From positions 1 to 64,000 of the forward strand of contig CAKRDD010000021.1 of the NCBI GenBank assembly GCA_934309345.1: a stretch of 64,000 nt of DNA. Reading direction: 5' to 3'. The number at the start of each line of letters is the position of its first letter. The first letter of the stretch is position 1. Shown here one piece after another: positions 32,954 to 41,573 of the stretch. The DNA comes from an uncultured Mediterraneibacter sp. (GTDB taxonomy: Bacteria; Bacillota; Clostridia; Lachnospirales; Lachnospiraceae). A program made the position numbers and the translations under genes. The notes below the pieces were generated by a model, which made no database searches, was not told the origin of the DNA, and saw only the letters and a program-made list of their open reading frames with translations.

Positions 32954-34540
32954 TCAGAAACCGGCATAGATCAGATCCTGAATCTGATATCCATCCCCAT
33001 ACGCTGCGAAGATCAAAATCCCTATAACTAAGGCATAATACAATCCCCAGCGCACCGGTACAGCCAGTTCTCCCATTTTCTTTTGTACAGAGATTCCGCG
33101 CTCTTTCATAGAACCTATCACTCCCACGATCAGACAGCCTACAATTACTGCCAGATAATCTGCCCGCTCAAGTCCAAGTGTATACAGTGTCCCATCTGTT
33201 AATTGTCCTGCATCAAAATGCTTTACCATACTACAGAACATATACCATCCGGCCTTCAATCCATTTGCACGGAAAAATAATTCTCCAACTACAATGATCA
33301 CCCATGTCTTTGCAATCTGGATTGTTCTCCAGATTTTCGTCTCCGGATCAATATGACACGCTTCTAAAATACGGTCTCGAACCGGCTCCACAGCAATCCC
33401 AAGCATGATCAATACAAAATAATACATTCCATAGAAAATATAGTTCCACTGTGCGCCATGCCAGACTCCGTTCGCAACCCACACCGGGAATAAGGCGATT
33501 GCAGAAGTCACCAGTCTTGTAATATGCTTTCCGCAATGCTTTCTTCCGTATTGATTCCATTTCTTGACCAGTCCGGACACCGATACCGGATAGAAAATGT
33601 ATGCCTTGAACCACGCACCAAGTGTAATATGCCATCTGCGCCAGAATTCCGAAGGATTCTTCGCACAGAACGGCTGTCGGAAGTTCTCAGGCAGGCAGAT
33701 ACCAAACAACTTTCCACTTCCTATAATGATATCCATACAGCCGGAGAATTCCATATAAAGCTGAATCACATAACCGATCGCTGCCGCAAGAATCACTGCT
33801 CCATGATAGTCTGCATAATGGTCAAACACCTGATTTACCATCAGTGCCATACGGTCTGCTATCACCATCTTTTTAAAGAGTCCCCAGAAGATTCTTACAT
33901 AACCATCGACCACATTTCTATATTCCAATGGTTTTCCTGTATACAGAGTATCTGCCACATCTGAATATCTTGCGATTGGTCCCTCCATGATCTGTGGGAA
34001 GAATCCGAGAAACAATGCGGTTCTCCAGATTTCTGTCTCTGCCTGGATAGTTCCCCAATACACATCTGTCATATATCCGATTGCCTGCAATGTATAAAAT
34101 GAGATTCCAATTGGCATTAATAGCTTTTCCGGTCTCCATCCTTCCAAAACCGGATGTCCGAATAAATAACTCAGGTTTGTCGTAAAGAAATCAAAATATT
34201 TTAAATAACCAAGAACTCCAAGCAAAATCAGGATTCCAAGAGCTAAGACCTTTCTGCCCTTTTTCTGGTATTCTGCCTTAATTGCTTTCTTTTGTTTTCG
34301 ATCCAAACCTTCTAAGGCCTTCGCTTCTTCTGTTTTAATCAGGGTCAACCAGATGCCTATGCAATGTGTCAGAAGCGTTGTCCCCAGAAGATAAACCAGC
34401 AATTTTCCACTTAGCAGATAAAAGAAAATCCAACTGAATCCCAGCAAGACTCTTCCTCTCCATTTCTCCGGTGCAAACTGATAGGCCAACAGACAGACCG
34501 GAAGAAATAGGAATATATATATAATTGAATGATATCCCAT
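32954..34540 (-). CDS. MBOAT-family O-acyltransferase, DltB-like
   Basis: A 528-residue polytopic membrane enzyme with 11 or more hydrophobic segments. The MBOAT signature runs 'PIGISFYTLQAIGYMTDVYW', 'MEGPIARYSD', 'FWRRWHITLGAWFKAYIFYP' and the catalytic histidine in 'WVANGVWHGAQWNYIFYG' (about 368-385). DltB-like proteins accept a carrier-bound amino acid on the cytoplasmic face and move it to the outside. As first gene of this five-gene operon it defines a dlt-like envelope-modification system. No DltX mini-protein is seen ahead of it. Confidence 0.93.
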   Translation of the reverse strand: MGYHSIIYIFLFLPVCLLAYQFAPEKWRGRVLLGFSWIFFYLLSGKLLVYLLGTTLLTHCIGIWLTLIKTEEAKALEGLDRKQKKAIKAEYQKKGRKVLALGILILLGVLGYLKYFDFFTTNLSYLFGHPVLEGWRPEKLLMPIGISFYTLQAIGYMTDVYWGTIQAETEIWRTALFLGFFPQIMEGPIARYSDVADTLYTGKPLEYRNVVDGYVRIFWGLFKKMVIADRMALMVNQVFDHYADYHGAVILAAAIGYVIQLYMEFSGCMDIIIGSGKLFGICLPENFRQPFCAKNPSEFWRRWHITLGAWFKAYIFYPVSVSGLVKKWNQYGRKHCGKHITRLVTSAIALFPVWVANGVWHGAQWNYIFYGMYYFVLIMLGIAVEPVRDRILEACHIDPETKIWRTIQIAKTWVIIVVGELFFRANGLKAGWYMFCSMVKHFDAGQLTDGTLYTLGLERADYLAVIVGCLIVGVIGSMKERGISVQKKMGELAVPVRWGLYYALVIGILIFAAYGDGYQIQDLIYAGF

Positions 34541-34787
34541 CTTTGAAATTCTCCTCTTCTCATATAATTACATTTTCTATTAAAGTATCTAGAAAATAAA
34601 TACAAACGTTTCTAGTTTAAACCTTTTTTATTATTTCATCAACATCTTAAAACACGCATTTAACATTTCTTAAGATTTTATAAAAATCGCCCCAACTGGC
34701 ATGGTTTATTTTTATAAAAGTGGCTCTTTTTTATAGTCCACTTCTGTTGTATAGTATGATAAATCTTAAAGGAAAGAGGTTTTTGTT

Positions 34788-35324
34788 ATGAATTCTAACT
34801 CAACAGTAACATTAAAGAAACTTGTCATGGCTGCACTGTTCGCAGCGCTTGCCTGTGTTGCTACGATGTCAATCAAGATTCCTACTCCTGGAACAAGCGG
34901 ATATATTCACCCGGGTGATGCGATTGTTATTCTTGCCGGCGTTGTTCTCGGACCTGCATGGGGATTCCTCGCAGGCGGTATCGGATCTGCTATGGCAGAC
35001 CTGCTCGGAGGATATTTTGTCTATGTTCCGATCACATTTGTGATCAAAGGACTGGTATCCCTTTGCTCCGCTCTTCTTTACCGTAAAGTAGGTAAGAATT
35101 CCAAGAGCCGTTACACAGCAGTCATCCTCGGCGGTGTTGCTGATATTATTCTCGTTGCCGGCGGTTACTGCCTGTGCGAGTACTTTATCTACGGAGCCGG
35201 CGCATTCGCAAGCGTTCCGGCAAACCTGATCCAGGGAGTCGGCGGACTGATCCTCTCTGCTGTACTTTATCCGATTCTGATTGCAATTCCTGATGTAAAA
35301 CAGGCTGCGATCGCGAATTCATAA
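34788..35324 (+). CDS. ECF transporter S component (substrate-binding membrane subunit)
   Basis: A 178-residue membrane protein with five to six helices, matching energy-coupling-factor S subunits: 'LVMAALFAALACVATMSIKI', then 'GYIHPGDAIVILAGVVLGPA', 'WGFLAGGIGSAMADLLGGYF' and a last helix 'IQGVGGLILSAVLYPIL'. It would capture a vitamin or related small molecule and use a shared EcfAAT module encoded elsewhere. The 'HPGD' loop occurs in S components for pyridoxine- or pyrimidine-type vitamins, but substrate is not settled. I see no riboswitch in its 200-base leader. Confidence 0.88.
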   Translation: MNSNSTVTLKKLVMAALFAALACVATMSIKIPTPGTSGYIHPGDAIVILAGVVLGPAWGFLAGGIGSAMADLLGGYFVYVPITFVIKGLVSLCSALLYRKVGKNSKSRYTAVILGGVADIILVAGGYCLCEYFIYGAGAFASVPANLIQGVGGLILSAVLYPILIAIPDVKQAAIANS

Positions 35325-35365
35325 GTTTTGTTTATTGACTGATAAGCCCTATAATATTGCACGCA

Positions 35366-35419
35366 AAATCCCCCATGGGAAGGAACTTAAAAGAGTTCTT
35401 TCTCCCGTGGGAGATTTTG
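35366..35419 (+). terminator. Terminator of the ECF S component gene
   Basis: Long imperfect stem AAAATCCCCCATGGGAAGGA against TTCTCCCGTGGGAGATTTT, with loop near 35385-35392, followed by TGTTATATTCTTT. Confidence 0.8.
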
Positions 35420-35455
35420 TTATATTCTTTATATATCTTTCACACAAAAGAAAAA

Positions 35456-35481
35456 AGTCCGGAAACAATCATTTCCAGACT
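35456..35481 (-). terminator. Terminator of the tRNA pair
   Basis: Minus-strand hairpin AGTCTGGAAA-TGATTG-TTTCCGGACT followed by TTTTTTCTTTT, directly downstream of tRNA-Cys. It closes the tRNA-Glu/tRNA-Cys transcript. Confidence 0.85.
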
Positions 35482-35488
35482 TTCTAAG

Positions 35489-35560
35489 AGGCGCAGACCG
35501 GATTTGAACCGGTGAATCAGGGTGTTGCAGACCCACGCCTTACCGCTTGGCTACTGCGCC
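35489..35560 (-). tRNA. tRNA-Cys (GCA)
   Basis: Cloverleaf on the minus strand: acceptor GGCGCAG/CTGCGCC, D arm with AAGCGGTAAGGC, anticodon loop CTGCAAC (anticodon GCA), T arm CCGGTTCAAATCCGG, discriminator T. CCA is not encoded. Its start is 42 bases after the end of tRNA-Glu on the same strand. Confidence 0.96.
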
Positions 35561-35602
35561 ACATCTTAAATTGTATTACAGTCAGCAATGCTTTCTGTAA
35601 AA

Positions 35603-35674
35603 TGACCCCGACGGGAATCGAACCCGTGTTACCGCCGTGAAAGGGCGATGTCTTAACCGCTTGACCACGGGGCC
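35603..35674 (-). tRNA. tRNA-Glu (TTC)
   Basis: Minus-strand cloverleaf: acceptor GGCCCCG/CGGGGTC, D arm GGTCAAGCGGTTAAGAC, anticodon loop CTTTCAC (TTC), T arm ACGGGTTCGATTCCCGT, discriminator A. CCA not encoded. First gene of the tRNA pair. Confidence 0.96.
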
Positions 35675-35790
35675 TTAAACGATCACTTTCTTGCGTGACC
35701 GTTTTATATAATATCATATGTTTTTGTAGAATGCAAGTGTTTTCACAAATTTTCTTTTATTTTTTTCATCATAATCCAAAAATGCAACAG

Positions 35791-37287
35791 TTACTCGCCA
35801 TTTTTCACTTCGAACCTGCTGATTCCCATCATGCTTACAGTTCCATCCGTGCTGTTCGTATCGATCTCGCAACTATTATAAAAACTTCCGTCTTCATACC
35901 AGTTATATACATTTACAAGCTCGGATTCTGTATGCTGGGATGCTTCTCCATATGCTGCCTGAACAACATCAATTGTCGTTCCTAACTGGATCCCTCCCGG
36001 GAATGTTACTGTCAATTCTTCATTTCTCAGGGAATACTGTTCCACATAGATGCCTCCAACCAGACAATCCTTCGCTTCTTTTACATCGCTTCCTGTATTG
36101 ATCAAATCGACCATGACCGTATTCTTTGAATCATCCTTAAACCAGGCATTCTGATAATCCCCCGCCTCAATCTCATACTCTGATGGGAGGCTCTTCTCAT
36201 CCATTTTAAGTCCTGTACTTTCCAGATCTGCGATTGTACACGGAAGCGTCAGTACTTTACCGTTAATCTGAACGGTATAAGAATTCCAGCTTGCTCCAAG
36301 TTCTTCGCTTTGTGGTAAAGCACCTTCTATATCCGACTGGATTCCCTTAGCTGCCTCTGCTTCTGCCGCTGCCTCTTGATTCTCTTCTTCCAACATTTCA
36401 TCTGCATTATTTTCCGCTTCGTCCTCACCGTTATCCTGCGCAGATTCCTTTACAGCCTTTGGCACTTTAATCTTCTTTGTATCATTATAGGACACAAATG
36501 TCACTTCCAGTGTATAAGATGTCACCTGTGCGTTCTCTTCTCCTGCTGCTTTCAGATAATCTGTCAGATCAAAGGTAATCTTTGCCGGAAGTATATTACT
36601 TCTATAAACATCGATCACACAGTCCACTTTTACGTCATTCAGTTTCTGCTGGAGCTCCGTGTTACCATCTTCTTCCTCAGAAGCCTGTAGATTCCATCCT
36701 GACAGATCAGAGGAATCTTCTCCCAGCAAAGCTTCCAGCGTATCTGCAAATGTCTTCTGGAACTGTGTTCCACTAATCGTTCCTGTCAGCTCAAAGCACT
36801 CTTCTTGGTTCACGGTTGCAAGATCCTGTGAAACAGTAAAAGCACCGGACAGATTCTGCAGTCCACCGAATAATAGAGTCTGCTGTGAAGATGCATCTTT
36901 CTCCTCAACAGCATTCTTCTCCCAGGCTTCATCCGTTCCACTGTAGATCACCGTCTTCCCGTCTTCTTCCACCTGATAAGATTCCATCTCCTGTGTCTCT
37001 TTCGTTCCGGCCATATTCGTCTTCTGCTGACCTTTCCTGTGTACTGCTGACGGCTCCTGTGTCATCTCGATATCCAGATTGCTCTCCTGGCTGATTGCAC
37101 TGTCGCCATTACCCATCTGCAGTTTTACGATCTGATTCTCTTCTGCCGATTCTACTGATGTCATATTAACCTCGATATCGCGAAACAGATTCTCCGATGT
37201 CGCTGCTTTCTGACAGCCACTCAGACTTCCAACTACCGCAAGAAATATAATTCCTGCCGTTAACTTCTTTATCCATTTACATTTCAT
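35791..37287 (-). CDS. Lipoprotein of unknown function
   Basis: A 498-residue exported lipoprotein: lysine-rich N-terminus, hydrophobic 'LTAGIIFLAVVGSLSGC' with lipobox cysteine about residue 25. Residues 30-270 resemble the lipid-carrier-like fold of DUF6612/LolA-type lipoproteins ('MTSVESAEENQIVKLQMGNG'); an Asp/Glu-rich linker (about 295-335) leads to a C-terminal domain (about 355-498) of unknown type with 'GGIQLGTTIDVVQAAYGEAS'. I start at the ATG at 37287; the TTG seven codons earlier has no better ribosome site. Ligand and role unknown. It stands alone, next to the tRNA genes. Confidence 0.85.
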   Translation of the reverse strand: MKCKWIKKLTAGIIFLAVVGSLSGCQKAATSENLFRDIEVNMTSVESAEENQIVKLQMGNGDSAISQESNLDIEMTQEPSAVHRKGQQKTNMAGTKETQEMESYQVEEDGKTVIYSGTDEAWEKNAVEEKDASSQQTLLFGGLQNLSGAFTVSQDLATVNQEECFELTGTISGTQFQKTFADTLEALLGEDSSDLSGWNLQASEEEDGNTELQQKLNDVKVDCVIDVYRSNILPAKITFDLTDYLKAAGEENAQVTSYTLEVTFVSYNDTKKIKVPKAVKESAQDNGEDEAENNADEMLEEENQEAAAEAEAAKGIQSDIEGALPQSEELGASWNSYTVQINGKVLTLPCTIADLESTGLKMDEKSLPSEYEIEAGDYQNAWFKDDSKNTVMVDLINTGSDVKEAKDCLVGGIYVEQYSLRNEELTVTFPGGIQLGTTIDVVQAAYGEASQHTESELVNVYNWYEDGSFYNSCEIDTNSTDGTVSMMGISRFEVKNGE

Positions 37288-37484
37288 AGTTTGTCTTTCA
37301 CTTCCCAAGTCATATATTCAAGAATGCCTCGACATTCTTACTGCTATCTCTTATCGTAACCAGCTTTGCACTTCATTATACAAAATTATTTTCTCAAAAA
37401 CAATGCTTACTTCCTGCCTGTGGCATCTCATTGCTGAACAATAATATATTCCTATCATTTTCGTATGTTTATCTCGTTTTTCTA

Positions 37485-37513
37485 TTGACTTTCTACCGAA
37501 AATACTTTATCAT
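37485..37513 (+). promoter_or_regulatory. Promoter of the GDSL hydrolase gene
   Basis: TTGACT (37485-37490), 17-base spacer, TATCAT (37508-37513), 51 bases before the start codon. Confidence 0.65.
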
Positions 37514-37564
37514 ACTTTCCATACTTGTTTAATATGTTATTCTGATTGAGTGAGGGATTTGCTT

Positions 37565-38227
37565 ATGAATATCTTATGCTTTGGAGATTCGAATACTTAC
37601 GGATACCGCCCGGATGGAACCGGACGCTTTGATGGAAATACAAGATGGACCTGTCTGCTTCAGAAGAAATTAGACACCGGACATCGCATTATCGAGGAAG
37701 GACTGTGCGGCCGCACAACTATTTTTTCAGACGCTTTTCGCGAAGGCCGCCGCGGATTAGACCAGATTGGAATCACAATAGAGACTCACAACCCTGTAGA
37801 CCTTCTGGTTCTCATGTTAGGAACAAATGACTGTAAGACGCGCTTTAACGCTTCTTCCAAAACGATTGCCAAAGGATTGATTCAGGTGATTGAAAAAGCG
37901 AAGAAATACAGTTCCCAGCCTTTTGAACTCTTGATCATCTCTCCGATCCATCTTGGCAATGGAGTCGGAGATGACGGCTTTGATCCTGAATTTGATCTTG
38001 CGTCTGAACAGGTTTCCAGACAGCTTGCGCAGGAATATCGGAAAGTTGCCACTTATTATCACGCCGGTTTTCTGGACGCTTCAAAAATTGCTCTTCCAAG
38101 CGAAATTGACCGGGAACATCTGGATGAATCCGGACATGCAGCACTTGCAGATGCTGTTTATAAAACAATTACTGAAAGTAGATTGCTTGAAAAAGGGATG
38201 GAGTCTTCTTTCTGTCATATCGCATAA
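37565..38227 (+). CDS. SGNH/GDSL-family hydrolase (arylesterase-like)
   Basis: A 220-residue cytoplasmic esterase. Block I 'ILCFGDSNTYGYRPDGTGRF' (nucleophile Ser in GDSN), block II 'EEGLCGRTTIFSDAF' with Gly, block III 'LLVLMLGTNDCKTRF' (GTND), block V 'DREHLDESGHAALADAV' (D..H). No signal peptide. Related proteins hydrolyse acetyl or aryl esters. I start at the ATG at 37565, seven bases after TGAGGGA, rather than the GTG five codons earlier. Neighbours give no hint of substrate. Confidence 0.9.
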   Translation: MNILCFGDSNTYGYRPDGTGRFDGNTRWTCLLQKKLDTGHRIIEEGLCGRTTIFSDAFREGRRGLDQIGITIETHNPVDLLVLMLGTNDCKTRFNASSKTIAKGLIQVIEKAKKYSSQPFELLIISPIHLGNGVGDDGFDPEFDLASEQVSRQLAQEYRKVATYYHAGFLDASKIALPSEIDREHLDESGHAALADAVYKTITESRLLEKGMESSFCHIA

Positions 38228-38396
38228 TTCGTAATGCGTCCTGCAAGATTTACCGCTTACTCTCTTGTCTTGCAAAGATTTTTAAACAGATTGCAACTTG
38301 TGAGACAAAGTATTTTATGTTACTATGAAATGGGGACTGGAATACCTATTACTTATATGTAAAAACTATTTTCGCGTCGCGGCAAAATATATGCCT

Positions 38397-39206
38397 ATGG
38401 AAAATTTAGATTCTCGCTATCAAAAGTACAAACACCTTATAAAAGATTTCACCATAATGGATGATATTTTTATGAGAAATGTATTAAAAAATCAAGATTG
38501 TACTGAATATATTTTACAAGTCATTCTTGAAAACAAACAATTAAAAATTCTTGATCAAGTTTTACAAAAAGATTATAAAAATCTTCAAGGGCGCTCTGCT
38601 GTTTTAGATTGCGTTGCTAAAGATTCTGAAGGAAAACAAATAGATATCGAAATTCAACAGGATAATGAGGGAGCCTCTCCCAAAAGAGCGCGTTATCATA
38701 GTGGATTAATTGATATGAATACTTTGGAACCTGGACAAGATTTCGATAAGCTTCCAGAAAGCTATATCATCTTTATTACAAAAAAAGATATTCTAGGGCA
38801 AAATTTACCGATTTATCATATTGACAGAAAAATACGTGAAACTCATGATTATTTTAATGATGAATCTCATATCATCTATGTAAATTCAAAGATACAAGAT
38901 GATACAGAACTTGGAAGATTAATGCATGATTTTAATTGCAAAAATCCCCAAAATATGTATAACAAGATTCTTGCGAATCGAGTTTCCGAATTAAAAGAAA
39001 CGACGAAGGGAGTAGATACTATGTCTCACGAAATGGAACAACTTTTTAAAGAACTTTGCAAAGAAGAAATAAAAGAAAACACTTTATCTATGTCTGTTGA
39101 AATGGCTGCCAACATGGCTGCTGACGGAATTCCGATTGAAAAGATTGCTCAGTATCTTAAGGTAGATACAACTACTGTTAAAAAATGGTTAGATAAAAAA
39201 ATTTAA
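38397..39206 (+). CDS. Rpn-family PD-(D/E)XK nuclease (putative transposase)
   Basis: About 269 residues, member of the Rpn/PDDEXK_2 family once called putative transposases. N-terminal 'LIKDFTIMDDIFMRNVLKN', nuclease core 'RSAVLDCVAKDSEGKQIDIE' then 'IQQDNEGASPKRARYHSGLI' (D...ExQ catalytic pattern), and a C-terminal 'GIPIEKIAQYLKVDTTTVKK' helix-turn-helix-like tail. Rpn proteins are DNA endonucleases that stimulate recombination. The sequence is noticeably more A-rich than its neighbours, a sign of horizontal acquisition. The start is uncertain: ATG at 38391 or 38397, neither with a strong ribosome site. Confidence 0.82.
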   Translation: MENLDSRYQKYKHLIKDFTIMDDIFMRNVLKNQDCTEYILQVILENKQLKILDQVLQKDYKNLQGRSAVLDCVAKDSEGKQIDIEIQQDNEGASPKRARYHSGLIDMNTLEPGQDFDKLPESYIIFITKKDILGQNLPIYHIDRKIRETHDYFNDESHIIYVNSKIQDDTELGRLMHDFNCKNPQNMYNKILANRVSELKETTKGVDTMSHEMEQLFKELCKEEIKENTLSMSVEMAANMAADGIPIEKIAQYLKVDTTTVKKWLDKKI

Positions 39207-39257
39207 TTTTATCATAAAATTGCTACTCACATTGTACTGTAAAAACAGTATTACACT

Positions 39258-39290
39258 AAAAGAAGCATCATCTCGGTGCTTCTTTTCTTT
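39258..39290 (+). terminator. Terminator of the Rpn gene
   Basis: Stem AAAAGAAGCA/TGCTTCTTTT with loop TCATCTCGG and TTTTCTTT tail. Confidence 0.8.
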
Positions 39291-39361
39291 ATGTAAATAT
39301 GCTATAATACATTAATACGTTCGTGTACAAAAGTATGCGCACTTTTCAGGAGGAAAAACAC

Positions 39362-40702
39362 ATGGAAAAACATGAGAAAGAACGTGACGGATTCAAAAGC
39401 CGGACAGGATTTATCCTTGCCTGCATCGGATCTGCCGTCGGTATGGGGAATATCTGGCGATTTCCTTACATGGTATCAGACTGGGGTGGTATGACCTTTC
39501 TGATTCCTTATATTTTATTTGTAATATTGATTGCTTCTACCGGAGTAATCGAAGAGATGGCACTCGGACGCGCCGCAAAGGGCGGACCGATCAAAGCCTT
39601 TGGTGTCTGTACTGAAATGCGAACCGGCAATAAGAAAACAGGTGAACTGATCGGACTGCTTCCTGTTCTCGGCTCCCTCGCACTTGCGATCGGATACACA
39701 GTTGTTGTCGGATGGATCTTCAAATACACTTTCCTTGCACTGACCGGACAGGTTGCCGGTATGAAGCAGGATATGGATCAGATTGGCGGAATGTTTGACA
39801 GTACTGCTTCTGCTTTTGGTAATAATCTCTGGCTTGTAATCGCGGTTCTTGTGACTGCTGTGATCATGGCAATGGGAATTGCCGGTGGAATCGAGCGTGC
39901 CAACGGTATAATGATGCCGTTATTGTTCGTATTGTTTCTTGGACTTGGAATATACATTTTTACTCTGCCTGGTTCCTCTGCCGGATATCGTTACATCTTC
40001 ACGATCAATCCAAAGGGACTTTTAGACCCACGCCTTTGGATCTATGCTTTTGGGCAGGCATTCTTCTCTCTGTCCATTGCCGGAAATGGAACTGTTATCT
40101 ATGGTTCTTACTTGAAGGATTCTGAAGACCTGGTAAGTTCTGCAAAAAATGTTGCCATCTTCGATACAATCGCCGCCCTGCTCGCTGCTTTCGTTATCAT
40201 TCCGGGAATGGCAGTCGGCGGTGCTGAATTATCTTCCGGTGGACCTGGACTGATGTTTGTCTATCTGGTCAACGTATTCAACGGAATGCCTGGCGGCAAG
40301 ATTGTAGGAATCATCTTCTACATCTGCGTACTTTTTGCCGGAATGAGTTCCCTTGTAAATCTGTACGAAGCTCCGGTTGCTACATTACAGGAACGTTTCG
40401 GATTAAAACGTGTCTCAGCTGTTGGAATCATTGCAGCATTCGGCTGCTGTATCGCACTTCTCATTCAGGGAATTGTCTCCGGATGGATGGACGCAGTTTC
40501 TATCTATATCTGCCCGCTTGGAGCAATGCTTGCAGCTATTATGTTCTTCTGGATTGCAGATAAAGAGTTCGCACTGGAAGCCGTAAATACAGGCCGTGAG
40601 AAAAAGATTGGAACCTGGTTCCTGCCACTTGGAAAATATGTTCTTGTTCCCCTCGCATTTGTTGCACTGATCGCAGGTGCAGTGTTGGGTGGAATCGGAT
40701 GA
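39362..40702 (+). CDS. NSS-family sodium-dependent amino acid transporter
   Basis: A 446-residue neurotransmitter:sodium symporter-type permease, inner membrane, about eleven helices. Helix 1 carries the Na+/substrate motif 'GSAVGMGNIWRFPYMVSDWG'; helix 6 region 'YAFGQAFFSLSIAGNGTVIY' is the second unwound binding segment; 'AVGGAELSSGGPGLMFVYLV' follows. Bacterial relatives take up amino acids such as Trp, Tyr, Leu or Met; substrate not known here. I start at the ATG at 39362, after CAGGAGGAAAAA. A TATAAT (39303-39308) upstream is a likely -10. Confidence 0.93.
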   Translation: MEKHEKERDGFKSRTGFILACIGSAVGMGNIWRFPYMVSDWGGMTFLIPYILFVILIASTGVIEEMALGRAAKGGPIKAFGVCTEMRTGNKKTGELIGLLPVLGSLALAIGYTVVVGWIFKYTFLALTGQVAGMKQDMDQIGGMFDSTASAFGNNLWLVIAVLVTAVIMAMGIAGGIERANGIMMPLLFVLFLGLGIYIFTLPGSSAGYRYIFTINPKGLLDPRLWIYAFGQAFFSLSIAGNGTVIYGSYLKDSEDLVSSAKNVAIFDTIAALLAAFVIIPGMAVGGAELSSGGPGLMFVYLVNVFNGMPGGKIVGIIFYICVLFAGMSSLVNLYEAPVATLQERFGLKRVSAVGIIAAFGCCIALLIQGIVSGWMDAVSIYICPLGAMLAAIMFFWIADKEFALEAVNTGREKKIGTWFLPLGKYVLVPLAFVALIAGAVLGGIG

Positions 40703-40796
40703 TAAAACAATAATAATACACACCTATATAAGTAAGAAATGGAAAGGTGGTACAAAACGTGACAACGGTTTTTATGGAGAATAGGAGGGGATAGAA

Positions 40797-41075
40797 TCAT
40801 CCCCTATTTCCCCTAGTTCTATTATATCCTTTATTATAAGCATCATAGTATGCAATGGTATTTCTTTCTAATTCATTCAAAGTATAAAATCCACTATTTT
40901 CCAGTTTGATCATTTTGATGGTAAAAAAATCTCCATATTTATAATCAGCATATACATCTCCATTTCCACGTCCGGAAAAATGATGATTTACTCTATCTAA
41001 AACAGCTTTCCCTTGACCCACATAATATAAATCTTTAGTTTTATTATGTAAAATATATGCACCCGCAAAATTCAT
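40797..41075 (-). CDS. GIY-YIG-domain protein
   Basis: A 92-residue single-domain GIY-YIG protein: 'GAYILHNKTKDLYYVGQG' (GAY..YVG variant of the motif), 'VLDRVNHHFSGRGNGDVYAD' with the Arg and His positions, and a glutamate in 'TLNELERNTIAYYDAYNKGY'. The catalytic set appears intact, so it may be an endonuclease; small stand-alone members occur in homing elements, phages and repair. It is convergent with the NSS transporter, in an accessory region. Confidence 0.85.
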   Translation of the reverse strand: MNFAGAYILHNKTKDLYYVGQGKAVLDRVNHHFSGRGNGDVYADYKYGDFFTIKMIKLENSGFYTLNELERNTIAYYDAYNKGYNRTRGNRG

Positions 41076-41573
41076 GGTTCTTTCTTTTGTGAAATATTAA
41101 ATCATAGTAGTTGTGTGTGGTATTTTGAGCAACATTGTTTAGTTAGAAACTGGAGGAATAATTAATCTGACGAATTCCGTCCATTTTTTGTATTTCGGAA
41201 AGTAATTCTGATTTATATTTTATTTTATAGTAACTGTTCAGTACACAGTTACGCCCTTCGCAATGCACAGAAATCATGCTTTGCATGATTTTGCGCCGCA
41301 ATTATACATTCTCAATCTGCCAACAGTTTACCGTATTTTCCCTCCGCTGTGGAAAGATTAATGCGAACAGTTCTTTTTAAGCGCTAATGACAAGGCTAAT
41401 TTCAACGCTCTAAATTTTATTGTAAGTTTTGCATAAAATAAATCGTTATTTTTTGTGCAATATAATTTACCTCGCTTCACTTTACTATCCAGCAAATATA
41501 CAAAAACCGCTCACAGACATATATAATTCATGCCCATGAACGGTTTTCACTTTTGTAAATTTTTTGTTATCTA
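41076..41573. other. Non-coding stretch with a relic IS66-type MITE end
   Basis: No gene is seen in these 498 bases. GTAACTGTTCAG (41230-41241), the same start as the MITE at 4341, is followed at once by TACACAGTTAC, so two ends face each other. Next comes a hairpin AAATCATGC-TTT-GCATGATTT (near 41271-41292). No matching far end or target duplication is visible, so this looks like a decayed copy. The rest (41300-41570) is AT-rich without readable structure. Confidence 0.45.

Noticed and set aside
34541..34787. Riboswitch in the leader of the ECF S component gene
   Set aside because: Vitamin transporters often have one, but I could not find conserved core sequences of TPP, FMN, cobalamin or preQ1 classes in these 247 bases.
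40741..40800. T-box-like GGTGGTAC after the NSS transporter gene
   Set aside because: The AAAGGTGGTAC string recalls a T-box antiterminator, but there is no specifier stem, no CCGCG continuation, and the next gene downstream is on the opposite strand. The nearby GGGGAT/ATCCCC hairpin overlaps the end of that gene. Most likely chance.
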